64,000 bases of DNA from Wenyingzhuangia sp. 2_MG-2023 (GTDB lineage Bacteria > Bacteroidota > Bacteroidia > Flavobacteriales > Flavobacteriaceae): NCBI RefSeq assembly GCF_030548295.1, contig NZ_JAUOSB010000005.1:162572-226571 (forward strand). The letters are read 5' to 3'. The translations under genes and the position numbers were made by a program. The notes beneath the pieces are model-generated. The model ran no database searches. It saw nothing but the letters and a program-made list of their open reading frames with translations, and had not been told where the DNA came from. Position 1 is the stretch's first letter. Each line of letters opens with the position of its first letter. Below, piece by piece: positions 9,205 through 18,414 of this stretch.

Positions 9205-9783
9205 ATGGAAGTACTTATTAATTTCGTCAAAGAAATTTATCCCTTATCAAATGAAGGTTTTCAAAAACTACTAAGCATATCAGAAATTGTATCCTATAAG
9301 GCTGGTGATCACTTATGTGAATTAGGTTCTGTAAACGATCGTATCTTTTTTATTTTAAACGGAGTTACGAGAACCTACATGAAAGAAACCCCAGAATCTT
9401 CTGAGATCAACAAATCCATTTGCTTTACAGGAAACCTTGCAACATCCTTAAAATCAGCAATCAACAAATCTCCTGCTAACATTGCTTGCCAATGTTTAAC
9501 GGATTGTTTAATTGTAGAAACAAAAGAAGAGGATTTGTCTAGACTTAGACAAGAAAGTCAAGAATTTAGTGAGTTTATGTATAGAACCCTAGAGGTAGAG
9601 TACACCAAATTAGAAGAATCTTTGATAGATTTGCTCTCTAAAAACGCTACTGAAAGATATTTAGTATTGAGAGAAAAAATAAAAGATATTGATCAATTAA
9701 TTCCTCAATACCACATTGCTTCTCATCTAGGTATTACACCAATACAACTAAGTAGAATTCGAAAAAAACTATTAAACAAGTAA
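9205..9783 (+). CDS. Crp/Fnr family transcriptional regulator
   Basis: A 192-residue regulator with an N-terminal cyclic-nucleotide-binding-type beta barrel (about 20-110, containing AGDHLCELGSVNDRIFFILNG) and a C-terminal winged helix-turn-helix ending ASHLGITPIQLSRIRKKL. This is the short flavobacterial Crp-like type that usually lacks the phosphate-binding RxA signature of cAMP receptors, so the ligand is unknown. It stands alone, with 69 bases upstream and a strong terminator downstream. A near-consensus -7 box, TACATTTA, precedes it. Confidence 0.88.
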   Translation: MEVLINFVKEIYPLSNEGFQKLLSISEIVSYKAGDHLCELGSVNDRIFFILNGVTRTYMKETPESSEINKSICFTGNLATSLKSAINKSPANIACQCLTDCLIVETKEEDLSRLRQESQEFSEFMYRTLEVEYTKLEESLIDLLSKNATERYLVLREKIKDIDQLIPQYHIASHLGITPIQLSRIRKKLLNK

Positions 9784-9802
9784 TTTTCTTAGTTTTAAAA
9801 CC

Positions 9803-9843
9803 AAAAAAAATCCCTTCAGTATAAACATGAAGGGATTTTTTTG
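9803..9843. terminator. Strong bidirectional terminator between crp-like and DUF349 genes
   Basis: An 8-bp GC-containing stem (9811-9818 with 9828-9835) is extended by A7/T7 arms around a 9-base loop. It lies between two convergent genes and has U tracts in both directions. Confidence 0.85.
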
Positions 9844-9855
9844 TGTTAAAAATTT

Positions 9856-11574
9856 TTATTTCTGTAAAGATCTAAAATATTTCATCTTATTTTTTGCTGA
9901 TTTTAATTTTATTTTTTCTTTTTCAATAGATTTGATAACGGTATCAAACAAAGGGTTTCCTTTTTTGCTATTAGAAAAGAAACCTAAATTATTCTCCAAT
10001 TGTTTTAAATCTTTCGTGGTAGCATCTATCTCTTTTCTTAGTTGATCGTATTCATCATATAATTTTTTACTATCGATAGCATACCAATAAGCTATTTTTA
10101 ACTGATATTTAATCAACTCAGCCTCTACCTTATCTGTTGGTAATTCTATGCCTTTAGAAATAACTTGTTGTATTTCTTGATCAATTTTATTTTTCTGTGT
10201 TGGAACCAATCCAAGCTCAAGCCAGTTTTTGATCAATTTTTTGTAAGTATCTAAACTTATTTCAGAAGTTTCTAATTCTTGAAGAAATTGAACTTTATCT
10301 TCATAACTATTTTGTTCTTCTGGTGTTCCTTCTTTTTTAACATTGTTCAACCTATCAAAATAAGCATCACAAGCAGCTTTAAATTCATTCCACAATGCAT
10401 CTGCTTGTTTTCTTGGTACAAAACCAACTTTTTTCCATTCTGCTTGAATTCTTTTGAAAGTTTCTGTAGCCGCAGGAAAGTCAGTTGATTCTTTCCAATC
10501 TAACGCTTCTTGAATCAATGCTTGTTTCTGAGTCAACGCTTCTGATTGGGATTTCTTTTGCTCTTTAAAAAACTCATTTTTTGCATGGTTAAAAGCTTTG
10601 GTTGCTTCTTTAAAAATGTTCCAAACTTCACCTGTTTTATTTTTTGGAATTTTACCAATTGCCAAAAATTGATCTTTCAAAACCTCAAAAGCATCGATAC
10701 TTTTTTTCCAATCACCAAAACTTTTATTTTTAGAGAAATTAAAATTCTTGATTTCTTCTATTTTCTCAAGTTTTTTAGCATAATTTGCTTCTTCTTCTTT
10801 TTTTAATTCATTAGCAAATGCTGTTCTTTTCTGATGAATTTTATTTGTAATTTCCGAAAACTCTTGCCAAATAACCTCTCTATACTCTTTGGCTACAGGC
10901 CCAGTTTCTTCTTTCCAAATTTTATGTAAAAGCTGTAATTCATTAAACGCAAATAAAATATCTGAATGCTCTAACAACTCTTTTGCTTTCTGAACAATTT
11001 GTTGCTTTGCTTCTAAATTGTATTTAAAATCAATAGCTCTCAAATCATTATTCATATGCAACAAATCGTAAAACTGTTCTACATACAAATGATAATTACC
11101 CCACATTTCTTGGTATTTATCAGAAGCAACTGAACCAATTTCTTTCCAATCTGCTTGTAATTGCTGAAACTCTTTGTAAGCACTAGAAACATCTCCCTTT
11201 TCTACCAAAGCTTTAATGGCAGCAATAACAGCTTCTCTCTTTGCTAAATTGTTTTCTAACTCTTTGTTTATTTTATGATGGTGCTCTTTCTTTTTATCCA
11301 AGTAAGATTTCCATAAATTTTTAAAAGTAATCTGTATAGGTTGAATGTATTCAAAATCTATTTCATTTCCTCCTTCATTTATAAAAGCCTCTTTTGCTTT
11401 AGCCACATCTTCATTATGCTGAAGATAGAAAGAAGCTCTTATCGCGTTAGCTTCATCTTTAATATCTTGTATTGGCTTTTCAGCAATAAGATTATTTAAT
11501 GCGCTAACTAAATCATCTAACGACATTGTTTTGTAGTCTGTAGATTGAATCTCATTCTCCATGGTAAGTATCAT
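9856..11574 (-). CDS. DUF349 domain-containing protein
   Basis: A 572-residue, highly charged, helical protein made of repeated DUF349 units of about 75 residues. Each repeat contains a W-K-x-I/V-G or similar element: DWKEIGSV, IWKEETGPV, DQFLAIGKIP, EWKKVGFVPRK, NWLELGLVP. It has no signal peptide. DUF349 proteins are known from many bacteria but have no settled role. Start options are ATG 11574 and ATG 11562; both lie close behind the promoter box at 11596-11603, and I keep the longer. Confidence 0.87.
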   Translation of the reverse strand: MILTMENEIQSTDYKTMSLDDLVSALNNLIAEKPIQDIKDEANAIRASFYLQHNEDVAKAKEAFINEGGNEIDFEYIQPIQITFKNLWKSYLDKKKEHHHKINKELENNLAKREAVIAAIKALVEKGDVSSAYKEFQQLQADWKEIGSVASDKYQEMWGNYHLYVEQFYDLLHMNNDLRAIDFKYNLEAKQQIVQKAKELLEHSDILFAFNELQLLHKIWKEETGPVAKEYREVIWQEFSEITNKIHQKRTAFANELKKEEEANYAKKLEKIEEIKNFNFSKNKSFGDWKKSIDAFEVLKDQFLAIGKIPKNKTGEVWNIFKEATKAFNHAKNEFFKEQKKSQSEALTQKQALIQEALDWKESTDFPAATETFKRIQAEWKKVGFVPRKQADALWNEFKAACDAYFDRLNNVKKEGTPEEQNSYEDKVQFLQELETSEISLDTYKKLIKNWLELGLVPTQKNKIDQEIQQVISKGIELPTDKVEAELIKYQLKIAYWYAIDSKKLYDEYDQLRKEIDATTKDLKQLENNLGFFSNSKKGNPLFDTVIKSIEKEKIKLKSAKNKMKYFRSLQK

Positions 11575-11595
11575 TGTTTGTAATTACTTTTTATT

Positions 11596-11603
11596 CAAAT
11601 ATA
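11596..11603 (-). promoter_or_regulatory. -7 promoter box for the DUF349 gene
   Basis: On the minus strand this reads TATATTTG, a perfect TAnnTTTG match, 21 bases upstream of the ATG at 11574. Confidence 0.55.
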
Positions 11604-11631
11604 TAGATTTTGCCAAATTAATCAATAATAG

Positions 11632-13029
11632 TTAATTAGCTTTATTTATTTGAGGTGTATTATAGTTTATAAAGGTTATTTTTTGATTTGGATCAATCTC
11701 AAATTCTTTATGCACTTTATTTCCATTAAAACCAGTCGCTTCTATTTTTACTTGCGTATTTTGATCTTCTAACGGAATTCTTGTGTAATAAATTTTATTA
11801 GGAAGTGTTTGCCAATTTCTTGTGTCGCTTTTTTCTGTAATAGCATTAAACAAACCAACTAAAGCTCCTAAATTTGCATTCTGATCTTTGATAATTTTTT
11901 CTGACATTTTTTTAGCGGCCAACCTCAACACAACTTTTCCTATTTCTCTTAGTGTTCTATCTTTTAAAGTCTCTTTTGCTATAACAGAATAATCTTGTAC
12001 CAATTCTAAAGGATATTTTTTTTGATCTACAATAACCTTTGCGTTGGAAAAATAAGAAGGTCTGTCTTCGTATTTAGGAAAAGAAACATTGATGACACTC
12101 AAATCTGAAAAACGACTATTTTGAGATGAACTTACCGGAACAGGAATATTCATTCCTAATTCCTCATTTGTAATGGTTACAAATCCATTGTTGTACCTAC
12201 CTGGCAATTGTGTAAACGTAAAATATGTTTGTGATTTGTATGGAATCATTCCATTTTCCCAAAAAACAATCAGGCTTTTTTCTGTTGTTTTTGGAGTATA
12301 TTTAAGTTTAAAAAGCTCACTGTACCTTAACTCATCGCTAGTAAAGCCTAAATAATGAGCGGTGTTTATAAGATCTTGTTTTAATTGAGTTGGAATAGAA
12401 ACTCCAAAATAACTCCCTTCGTTTTCCAAATACAATTCTACTGCATTTCTATAAGAAATAAAAGCATCGTTTAAATTGCCCGTTACCTCATACAACAAAC
12501 CTTGTAAATTTAGCGAAAAAGCATCACTAGTATATCGGTTTTTTTTACCTTCGGGGTATTTGTCGTTAATTTTTTGCAGTTGCAAATTGATTCTTTTTGC
12601 CTCTACCAAAGCATCATCATATTGATTTAAAAAAATATAATTCAATGCTTTGTAATAATGAATGGCCACTTTCTCAAAGTCTTCACTTCTATACGTTTCC
12701 TTTTCTGGATTGGTCAGTACTCCTAAAATTTGATTTCCAAAATTATTCTTATGGTCTTCAATCAATATATCTGCCTCATTAAACAACTCATTACTCAACT
12801 TGTACTCTTTTTGTAAATGAGCTATTTTTCCCTTTTCTAAATAATTTAATAGTTTATTTCTCTTTTTATTTAAGAATTTACTTTTCTCAATTTTTTTATA
12901 TGCGCTTTCATAGTTTTCCTGCTGAATCTGCTCTTGATAATCAATACTCAAATCATGATAGCTTGCACAACTAATAATTAATTGCACAAATGTCAAAACA
13001 AATAAATATTTAAAAAATGTTGCTTTCAT
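11632..13029 (-). CDS. COG3014 family lipoprotein
   Basis: A 465-residue predicted lipoprotein; the signal ends in the lipobox LIIS-C with C21. The N-terminal half is TPR-like helical (residues about 40-220, with alternating alanine/tyrosine patterns), and the C-terminal part is beta-rich, ending PLEDQNTQVKIEATGF. It matches the COG3014 family found beside lpoB in both Bacteroidota and gamma-proteobacteria. The function is undefined; the neighbours suggest peptidoglycan or outer-membrane work. A terminator separates it from lpoB, so it may have lower or independent expression. Confidence 0.8.
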   Translation of the reverse strand: MKATFFKYLFVLTFVQLIISCASYHDLSIDYQEQIQQENYESAYKKIEKSKFLNKKRNKLLNYLEKGKIAHLQKEYKLSNELFNEADILIEDHKNNFGNQILGVLTNPEKETYRSEDFEKVAIHYYKALNYIFLNQYDDALVEAKRINLQLQKINDKYPEGKKNRYTSDAFSLNLQGLLYEVTGNLNDAFISYRNAVELYLENEGSYFGVSIPTQLKQDLINTAHYLGFTSDELRYSELFKLKYTPKTTEKSLIVFWENGMIPYKSQTYFTFTQLPGRYNNGFVTITNEELGMNIPVPVSSSQNSRFSDLSVINVSFPKYEDRPSYFSNAKVIVDQKKYPLELVQDYSVIAKETLKDRTLREIGKVVLRLAAKKMSEKIIKDQNANLGALVGLFNAITEKSDTRNWQTLPNKIYYTRIPLEDQNTQVKIEATGFNGNKVHKEFEIDPNQKITFINYNTPQINKAN

Positions 13030-13040
13030 TCTATGAAATT

Positions 13041-13076
13041 AAAAAACTGTTTAGAATTTAAAATACTCTAAACAGC
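13041..13076 (-). terminator. Terminator between lpoB-like and COG3014 genes
   Basis: A 9-bp stem (13047-13055 with 13067-13075) with an 11-base loop is followed on the minus strand by a run of T. It lies inside an otherwise co-directional gene group and may attenuate read-through into the COG3014 gene. Confidence 0.65.
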
Positions 13077-13098
13077 TTTTATAAATTTAGAATTTCAA

Positions 13099-13686
13099 TT
13101 AGTTTTTAACAAACTTTTTGATTTTCTTTTCTCCAAACCAAACTTTTTCATTGGTTTCTATATTTGTCAAAACCAGATCTATTTGGTAATAAACTACCTT
13201 GTCACGTTTGTGAGCATCTACTATAGAATTGATACTTCCTTGTAACATGTAATCTGCTCCTGTTTCTAAACCAAACTTTTTAACAGTAGACATAGCCGAG
13301 TTTTCTTGTTGATCTGCTCTTTCTGCTCTTAATTCATTTCTCATTTCTCCGCCTTGCACCACTCGTGCTCGTTGAGATTTTACCAATGCTTTTTCTATTT
13401 CAACAGTAAACAACTCTGCATCTATATGCTCATGAGATTTGTTACGAACCAAACCAACAATAATCACAGGTTTTTTTCCAGTTTCAATAGTATGAGTTGT
13501 CAACCAATCTCCCAAAACAGCTTGAGTACTCAAATCTTGAGCAGCCATTTGAGCATCTGTATCGTTCCATCTTCCGCTAATATCTATTTGTTCATCCGCA
13601 GCAACTCTTGTTATTTTTCTTGAACAAGATTCCATTGTAAAAAAGCCAACAGTTGCCAATGCCAAAACTATAATTCTTTTTTTCAT
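13099..13686 (-). CDS. lpoB: LpoB-like penicillin-binding protein activator (lipoprotein)
   Basis: A 195-residue lipoprotein (lipobox FTMES-C21) of the LpoB/CsgG-like fold. Visible family segments are ISGRWNDTDAQ (about 36-46), PVIIVGLVRNKSHEHID (about 73-89), an ARVVQ strand, and GADYMLQGSI with the closing NEKVWFGEKKIKK. In E. coli LpoB is an outer-membrane lipoprotein that stimulates PBP1B; whether this homologue activates the class A PBP at 35116 is inference. It follows a small exported protein by 20 bases. Confidence 0.85.
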   Translation of the reverse strand: MKKRIIVLALATVGFFTMESCSRKITRVAADEQIDISGRWNDTDAQMAAQDLSTQAVLGDWLTTHTIETGKKPVIIVGLVRNKSHEHIDAELFTVEIEKALVKSQRARVVQGGEMRNELRAERADQQENSAMSTVKKFGLETGADYMLQGSINSIVDAHKRDKVVYYQIDLVLTNIETNEKVWFGEKKIKKFVKN

Positions 13687-13706
13687 TTCTGATTCTATTT
13701 AATTTA

Positions 13707-14138
13707 CTATCTAATATGATACAAACCTCCAATAAATGGAGAACTCAATCCGCTAAAAACTGAGAAACCTCTTCTGTGTCCAAAACTCAATCCAAATGAG
13801 GTATTCCAACCAAAATTATTCCAGCCATAATTGTTATACCCACTTCTATACACTCTATATTTTGTATTTTTAGCTTCTTCCATTCGCTCCTCATGTCTCC
13901 ATAAAGATCTCATAGCTCTATTATCTTTTCGTATTTTTTTACGAATTCTTTTTTCTTCCATCGGGTCTATTGCCACATAGGTTTCTTGAGCAGTAGTTCC
14001 TTGTTTGGTCGTATAAGTATCACTTACTTTTAAGTATTTTTGATAACTTTTTTCGTGATTTGGATTCTGATCTTTATTTTCTTGTGCTACTAAACCAATA
14101 GAACACATAAACAAAGCAATAATATAAATTGTTTTCAT
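13707..14138 (-). CDS. Small exported protein of unknown function
   Basis: A 143-residue protein with a signal peptide (cleavage probably after GLVAQ, about residue 19), a charged helical middle rich in R, K and E (about 60-95), and a Gly/Asn/Trp/Phe-rich C-terminal segment (YNNYGWNNFGW onwards). I do not recognise a family. Its position as the first gene before lpoB suggests an envelope partner. No lipobox is present, so the mature protein is expected in the periplasm or at the outer membrane. Confidence 0.65.
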   Translation of the reverse strand: MKTIYIIALFMCSIGLVAQENKDQNPNHEKSYQKYLKVSDTYTTKQGTTAQETYVAIDPMEEKRIRKKIRKDNRAMRSLWRHEERMEEAKNTKYRVYRSGYNNYGWNNFGWNTSFGLSFGHRRGFSVFSGLSSPFIGGLYHIR

Positions 14139-14197
14139 ATGTAGTGCATTTTAAATGTTAGTATAAAATTAAATAAAATATAACAAATATTATACCG

Positions 14198-14944
14198 TTA
14201 CTTATTGTTCCATATTTCCCATGATTTTTCAGCTTGCAACTCCAACATTTGCAATCCGTTTTTTACAACAGCTCCCTGTTCTCTTCCCAAACGTAAAAAA
14301 GTAGTTTCTGATGGATTGTAAATCAAATCAAATAATAAATGTTTTTCACTTAAGTATTGATAAGGCACATTTGGCTTTAGCTCAATATCTGGAAAAGTAC
14401 CCAAAGGAGAACAGTTTACCAAAACCGTATACTCTTTAAGAATTTCTTCTGTCAATTGCTCATAACTAAACTTCTCTTGCGTTCCTATTCTTGACACAAA
14501 TTTATACGATATTCCTAACTTCTTAAAAGCATAAGCTACCGCTTTAGAAGCCCCTCCTGTTCCTAATATTAACGCATGAGTGTGATGTTCTTTTAGCAAA
14601 GGCTGTATAGAGTTCTGAAAACCATACACATCTGTATTGTAACCGATTGCAGAACCATCATTATTTAATTTTATGGTATTTACGGCTCCAATTTCTCTAG
14701 CATCTTCATCTATTTCAGTTAAAAAAGGTTGAACCTCTTGTTTGTAAGGAATGGTAACATTCAATCCCTTTAACCCTTTTTCTTTCTTTTCTATAATCTC
14801 TTTCAATAACAAAATCTCCTCCAAATCAAAGTTCACGTATTGGTGATCTTCCAATCCCATTTTTTCAAATTTTTCTTTAAAATATCCTCTAGAAAATGAA
14901 TACGAAATATTTTTCCCTACCAATCCAAATGTAGTCAAACTCAT
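14198..14944 (-). CDS. aroE: Shikimate dehydrogenase
   Basis: A 248-residue AroE, reducing 3-dehydroshikimate to shikimate with NADPH in aromatic amino-acid synthesis. It shows the substrate-binding SYSFS (14-18), NVTIPYK with catalytic K68, AIGAVNT (86-91), D105 in GYNTDVYGF, and the nucleotide loop GTGGAS (128-133). Its ATG shares one base with the stop of the upstream DUF368 gene. It is slightly shorter than E. coli AroE but complete. Confidence 0.94.
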   Translation of the reverse strand: MSLTTFGLVGKNISYSFSRGYFKEKFEKMGLEDHQYVNFDLEEILLLKEIIEKKEKGLKGLNVTIPYKQEVQPFLTEIDEDAREIGAVNTIKLNNDGSAIGYNTDVYGFQNSIQPLLKEHHTHALILGTGGASKAVAYAFKKLGISYKFVSRIGTQEKFSYEQLTEEILKEYTVLVNCSPLGTFPDIELKPNVPYQYLSEKHLLFDLIYNPSETTFLRLGREQGAVVKNGLQMLELQAEKSWEIWNNK

Positions 14945-15936
14945 TATTTTTTAATTTTTGAATAGTATTCAATTCCCAACACAAGAAAAACTCCTGTTAA
15001 TACAAATACTATTGCTATTATATTATGTTGCAAAGTAACATCTGGCAAGTACTTATCAAAGCCAACAATCACTTTTTGATTGTATTTATCTACAATATGT
15101 GTCCCATTAAACTCTGCATAAATTTCATTTTTCCACGGCCACACTGTTCCCAAAGAACCAATGATGAAACCGATAATAATTGCATTTACTATTTTTTCCC
15201 ATTTGTTTAGCACAAAGGCCAACATTTTAGAAAAAAAAATCAATCCAGTTACAGATCCTAATGTAAAAATCGCAAAAATAGTTAGGTATTCTTGGCTTGT
15301 ACTTTCTTCTAACACAGAGAGATTAAAAGATAAAAGCTCCAGTCCAACATTTCCAATTACATTTACGGTGTCTACCAATAAAAACACGTAATTCCCAAGC
15401 AACATTAACAAATAAGAACCTGACAACCCTGGAATTGTCATTCCAGAAACACCAATAATTCCACAAAAAAAAACAAACCAAAGATTGTGGTTTTCAGAGC
15501 TTGGTTCTATAAAATTAATAGCAACTCCAATAGCAACTCCTACCAGTAAAGAAACATAACTTTTTAATTCCCAATTAGGGTATTTTCTAATCAAATAAAT
15601 TCCAGAACCTATAATCATTCCAAAAAACAAAGACCAAACTTGCAGTTCTTGGTGTTCTAAAAAATAATCTAAAACTCTAGAAACGGTAAAATAGCTAAAA
15701 ACAATTCCACCCAATATAAAAACCAAAAACTTGGCATTAATGTATTCGTAAAAGCTTTTAAAACTTCTTTTAAAAAGCAGCCCAAAAGCTTTAGAATTAA
15801 TTTTTTGAAATGAATAAATCAACTCATTGTAAAAACCCAAAACATATGCCACTGCCCCTCCGGAAACTCCAGGAACTTTATTTGCAGTTCCCATTAGTAT
15901 TCCTTTGATAAAAAGTGAAATTGTTTTTGGAAACAT
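14944..15936 (-). CDS. DUF368 membrane protein, candidate polyprenyl-phosphate translocase (paralogue 2)
   Basis: A 330-residue multi-spanning membrane protein of DUF368. It carries the paired re-entrant-like motifs PGVSGGAVAY (about 22-31) and PGLSGSYLLML (about 168-178), an internal repeat typical of the family. Members in Vibrio and Staphylococcus have been described as undecaprenyl-phosphate translocases that recycle the C55-P carrier across the inner membrane; I infer the same role. It overlaps aroE by one base and follows its paralogue by 2 bases. Confidence 0.85.
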   Translation of the reverse strand: MFPKTISLFIKGILMGTANKVPGVSGGAVAYVLGFYNELIYSFQKINSKAFGLLFKRSFKSFYEYINAKFLVFILGGIVFSYFTVSRVLDYFLEHQELQVWSLFFGMIIGSGIYLIRKYPNWELKSYVSLLVGVAIGVAINFIEPSSENHNLWFVFFCGIIGVSGMTIPGLSGSYLLMLLGNYVFLLVDTVNVIGNVGLELLSFNLSVLEESTSQEYLTIFAIFTLGSVTGLIFFSKMLAFVLNKWEKIVNAIIIGFIIGSLGTVWPWKNEIYAEFNGTHIVDKYNQKVIVGFDKYLPDVTLQHNIIAIVFVLTGVFLVLGIEYYSKIKK

Positions 15937-15938
15937 AA

Positions 15939-16862
15939 TTACGCTTTACGACTGGCCACTTTTTCCATCCCAATGATTAATAAGAAACCAAACCCTGCCA
16001 ATACAATTGCAAAAAGAAGTTGTGCATCTCCATCGTAATGATTTGGCAAAATACTTTTCTGCAATACTGGTACAGTAACTCCTTTAGAATTTATTCTTGT
16101 AGACAATGTTTCTTTCCAAGGCCATATTTTATTCAACGACCCCAAAATAAAACCTGTCAACCCAGCCAAAGTCACGCTTTTATAATGTATGAACAACCAT
16201 TTTAGCACTCTTGAAAAGCTTAACAATCCTACAATAGCTCCCAATCCTACAATAGCAATTACTTGTAAATCTCTACCATGAACCGCATCTAAAATAGTTT
16301 GGTACGCTCCTAACAACACCAATATAAAGGCTCCAGAAATTCCTGGCAATATCATCGCACAAATAGCCAAAGCTCCTGCTAATAATAAAAACAATACAGA
16401 AGCATCATCGCTTACCATTGGTTTTACAATGGTAATATAGTAAGCTACAGCACAAGCTAATATTAAGGATATAATCTCTTGTGCTCTCCATTTTTCAATC
16501 TGTTTCCCCACATATAATATACTTGCCAAAACCAATCCAAAAAAGAATCCCCAAAGCAAAATAGGATGTGTAACCAATAAAAAAGAAATTCCTTTAGCCA
16601 AAGACAGAACACTAATAGCGATACCAATCATTAAAGACAACAAAAAGGCACCGTTAAGTTTTTGCCAAGCAGCTTTTAATCCTTCTTCTTTTAATGTTTT
16701 TAAAATCGATAAGTTTACATTACTTATAGAGGTCAACAACTCTTCGTAAATACCAGATATAAAAGCTATGGTACCACCAGAAACTCCCGGAACTACGTCT
16801 GCAGCACCCATTGCCATTCCTTTTAAGGAAATAACAACGTAATCTTTAATTGATCTTTTCAT
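15939..16862 (-). CDS. DUF368 membrane protein, candidate polyprenyl-phosphate translocase (paralogue 1)
   Basis: A 307-residue DUF368 protein with about eight or more hydrophobic segments. Motifs GAADVVPGVSGGTIAF (about 20-35) and LPGISGAFILVLLGAY (about 167-182) match those of its neighbour, but the two are clearly diverged, so this is an old tandem duplication or a maintained pair, not a recent copy. Each has its own start and stop. It lies 29 bases downstream of the TPR gene in the TPR-DUF368-DUF368-aroE operon. Confidence 0.86.
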   Translation of the reverse strand: MKRSIKDYVVISLKGMAMGAADVVPGVSGGTIAFISGIYEELLTSISNVNLSILKTLKEEGLKAAWQKLNGAFLLSLMIGIAISVLSLAKGISFLLVTHPILLWGFFFGLVLASILYVGKQIEKWRAQEIISLILACAVAYYITIVKPMVSDDASVLFLLLAGALAICAMILPGISGAFILVLLGAYQTILDAVHGRDLQVIAIVGLGAIVGLLSFSRVLKWLFIHYKSVTLAGLTGFILGSLNKIWPWKETLSTRINSKGVTVPVLQKSILPNHYDGDAQLLFAIVLAGFGFLLIIGMEKVASRKA

Positions 16863-16891
16863 TAAAAAATGTTTTTGAACAAAAGTAATTT

Positions 16892-18268
16892 TTATTGTGG
16901 GTTATCCAAAAGGTTTAAAATCATTCTTTTCACTTCTGGATCCATAAAAACATCTGGGCACAACTCCTCCATAATTAAGTAGTAATCTAAATCTAAAGAC
17001 ATGGCAGTTTTTAAGTGTAAAAAAGCCTCTTTTTTTTGATTTGATCTGTAAAACAAACAGCCCAGTCTATATTCTATTTCCGCAAAATTGTGGTGCTGTT
17101 TTTTTGCTGACACCAAAGTTGCTAGCGCATTGGTAATATTTTCTATATAGAAAGCCCAAGTATCTGCCAAAATAATCCAAATTTCTATTCCAGAATCACC
17201 CAATTCTATACATTTCACAAGAGAATCCGTAGCTTCTTCATAAAACTTCAATCTCAAATTAATCTCTGCATGATATCTCCAGTAGTCTACATTAGACTCG
17301 TCCAAAGCCAGTGCTTTGTTTTGATAATGTAATGCTTTGTCATAACTTTTCTCTGCATAATGAATAACGGCTAACAACATCCAACCTTTATCTAACAAAG
17401 GATCTTCGTGCAATGCTTTTTTGTAATAATAAATAGCTTTGGTTACGTCATTTTTCTTTTTATAACACTCCCCTATTCTTAGAAAAACAAATGCTGTTGG
17501 ATCGTCTAAATCTAAAGTTATCTTGTAGTTTTCTATCGCTTCATCATAACGTTCCAGTTTTTCTAACGTTTTGGCTTTTTCTACATATCCACCAATAAAT
17601 CCTTCATCTATTACCACCGCATAATCAAAAGATTTTAAAGCTTGGTCATAATTTTTTAACACAAAATGCTGCCTTCCTATTTGATGCCAAGCAACTTCAC
17701 AGTATGGATTTTCATTTATGTAATTATTCAAAAAAGCAATCGCTTCTATGTGGCTCGATTCCATTTCGTAGCAATAAATAATATTGTACAAAGCTTGATA
17801 ATCTTCTATATCTTGCTCCAAACAGATAGAGAAACACTCTCTAGATTTTTTATAATCGTCTAAATACAAATATTCCATACCTAACAATGAAGCAACATCG
17901 GCCAAATCATCTGTATATTGTTCTGCTATTTTAAGGTAGTCTATTGCCTCTTTGTGCTTGTCTTTTTTAGACAGTACATTTGCAATCTGAATATAAATTT
18001 CTTCGTTTGACGGATAGATTGCCATCAAATTATCTAACAAAATTCTCGCATCATCTAGTTTGTCTTCATAAACCATCACCTCGGCCTGAATCATCTTAAT
18101 ATCCACGGAATCAGGATGTTGTTCTAATGCTAAATAAATTGCTTTTTTAGCCATTGAATTATTTCCTTCATCTAAGTAGTAATGTATAATTTCCTCAAAC
18201 TCAGTGGTGTCAAAAAAATAGACATCATTGGTTTTCAGCATTTCTTCAAATTTGGATAACGACATCAT
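16892..18268 (-). CDS. Tetratricopeptide repeat protein
   Basis: A 458-residue soluble protein built almost wholly of TPR units of 34 residues (examples: AWHQIGRQHFVLKNYDQALKSFDYA; GWMLLAVIHYAEKSYDKALHYQNKA). It has no signal peptide. It is probably a protein-interaction scaffold; no partner can be named from sequence. It is the first gene of a minus-strand operon with two DUF368 transporters and aroE. Confidence 0.85.
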   Translation of the reverse strand: MMSLSKFEEMLKTNDVYFFDTTEFEEIIHYYLDEGNNSMAKKAIYLALEQHPDSVDIKMIQAEVMVYEDKLDDARILLDNLMAIYPSNEEIYIQIANVLSKKDKHKEAIDYLKIAEQYTDDLADVASLLGMEYLYLDDYKKSRECFSICLEQDIEDYQALYNIIYCYEMESSHIEAIAFLNNYINENPYCEVAWHQIGRQHFVLKNYDQALKSFDYAVVIDEGFIGGYVEKAKTLEKLERYDEAIENYKITLDLDDPTAFVFLRIGECYKKKNDVTKAIYYYKKALHEDPLLDKGWMLLAVIHYAEKSYDKALHYQNKALALDESNVDYWRYHAEINLRLKFYEEATDSLVKCIELGDSGIEIWIILADTWAFYIENITNALATLVSAKKQHHNFAEIEYRLGCLFYRSNQKKEAFLHLKTAMSLDLDYYLIMEELCPDVFMDPEVKRMILNLLDNPQ

Positions 18269-18383
18269 TATTTTCTTTTTTGAAAGAGAGGACTCTACAT
18301 TGGTATAGATAAAGGTAAACAGAATCTAGGTTTGTTCCTACAACAGAGCTAAATGTTTTTAACAAATTAATCAACAAAAAAAC

Positions 18384-18391
18384 TATATTTG
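18384..18391 (+). promoter_or_regulatory. -7 promoter box for the pyrR-pyrB-rnz operon
   Basis: TATATTTG, an exact match to TAnnTTTG, 23 bases before the pyrR ATG. The short leader leaves no room for the terminator/antiterminator found upstream of PyrR-attenuated operons in Bacillus. Confidence 0.6.
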
Positions 18392-18414
18392 TACTACTAA
18401 TTTACTTAGACCTA

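Noticed and set aside
14944..16862. Idea that the two DUF368 genes are one gene split by a frameshift
   Set aside because: Each has its own start, stop, full set of membrane spans and both PGxSG motifs, so they are complete paralogues.
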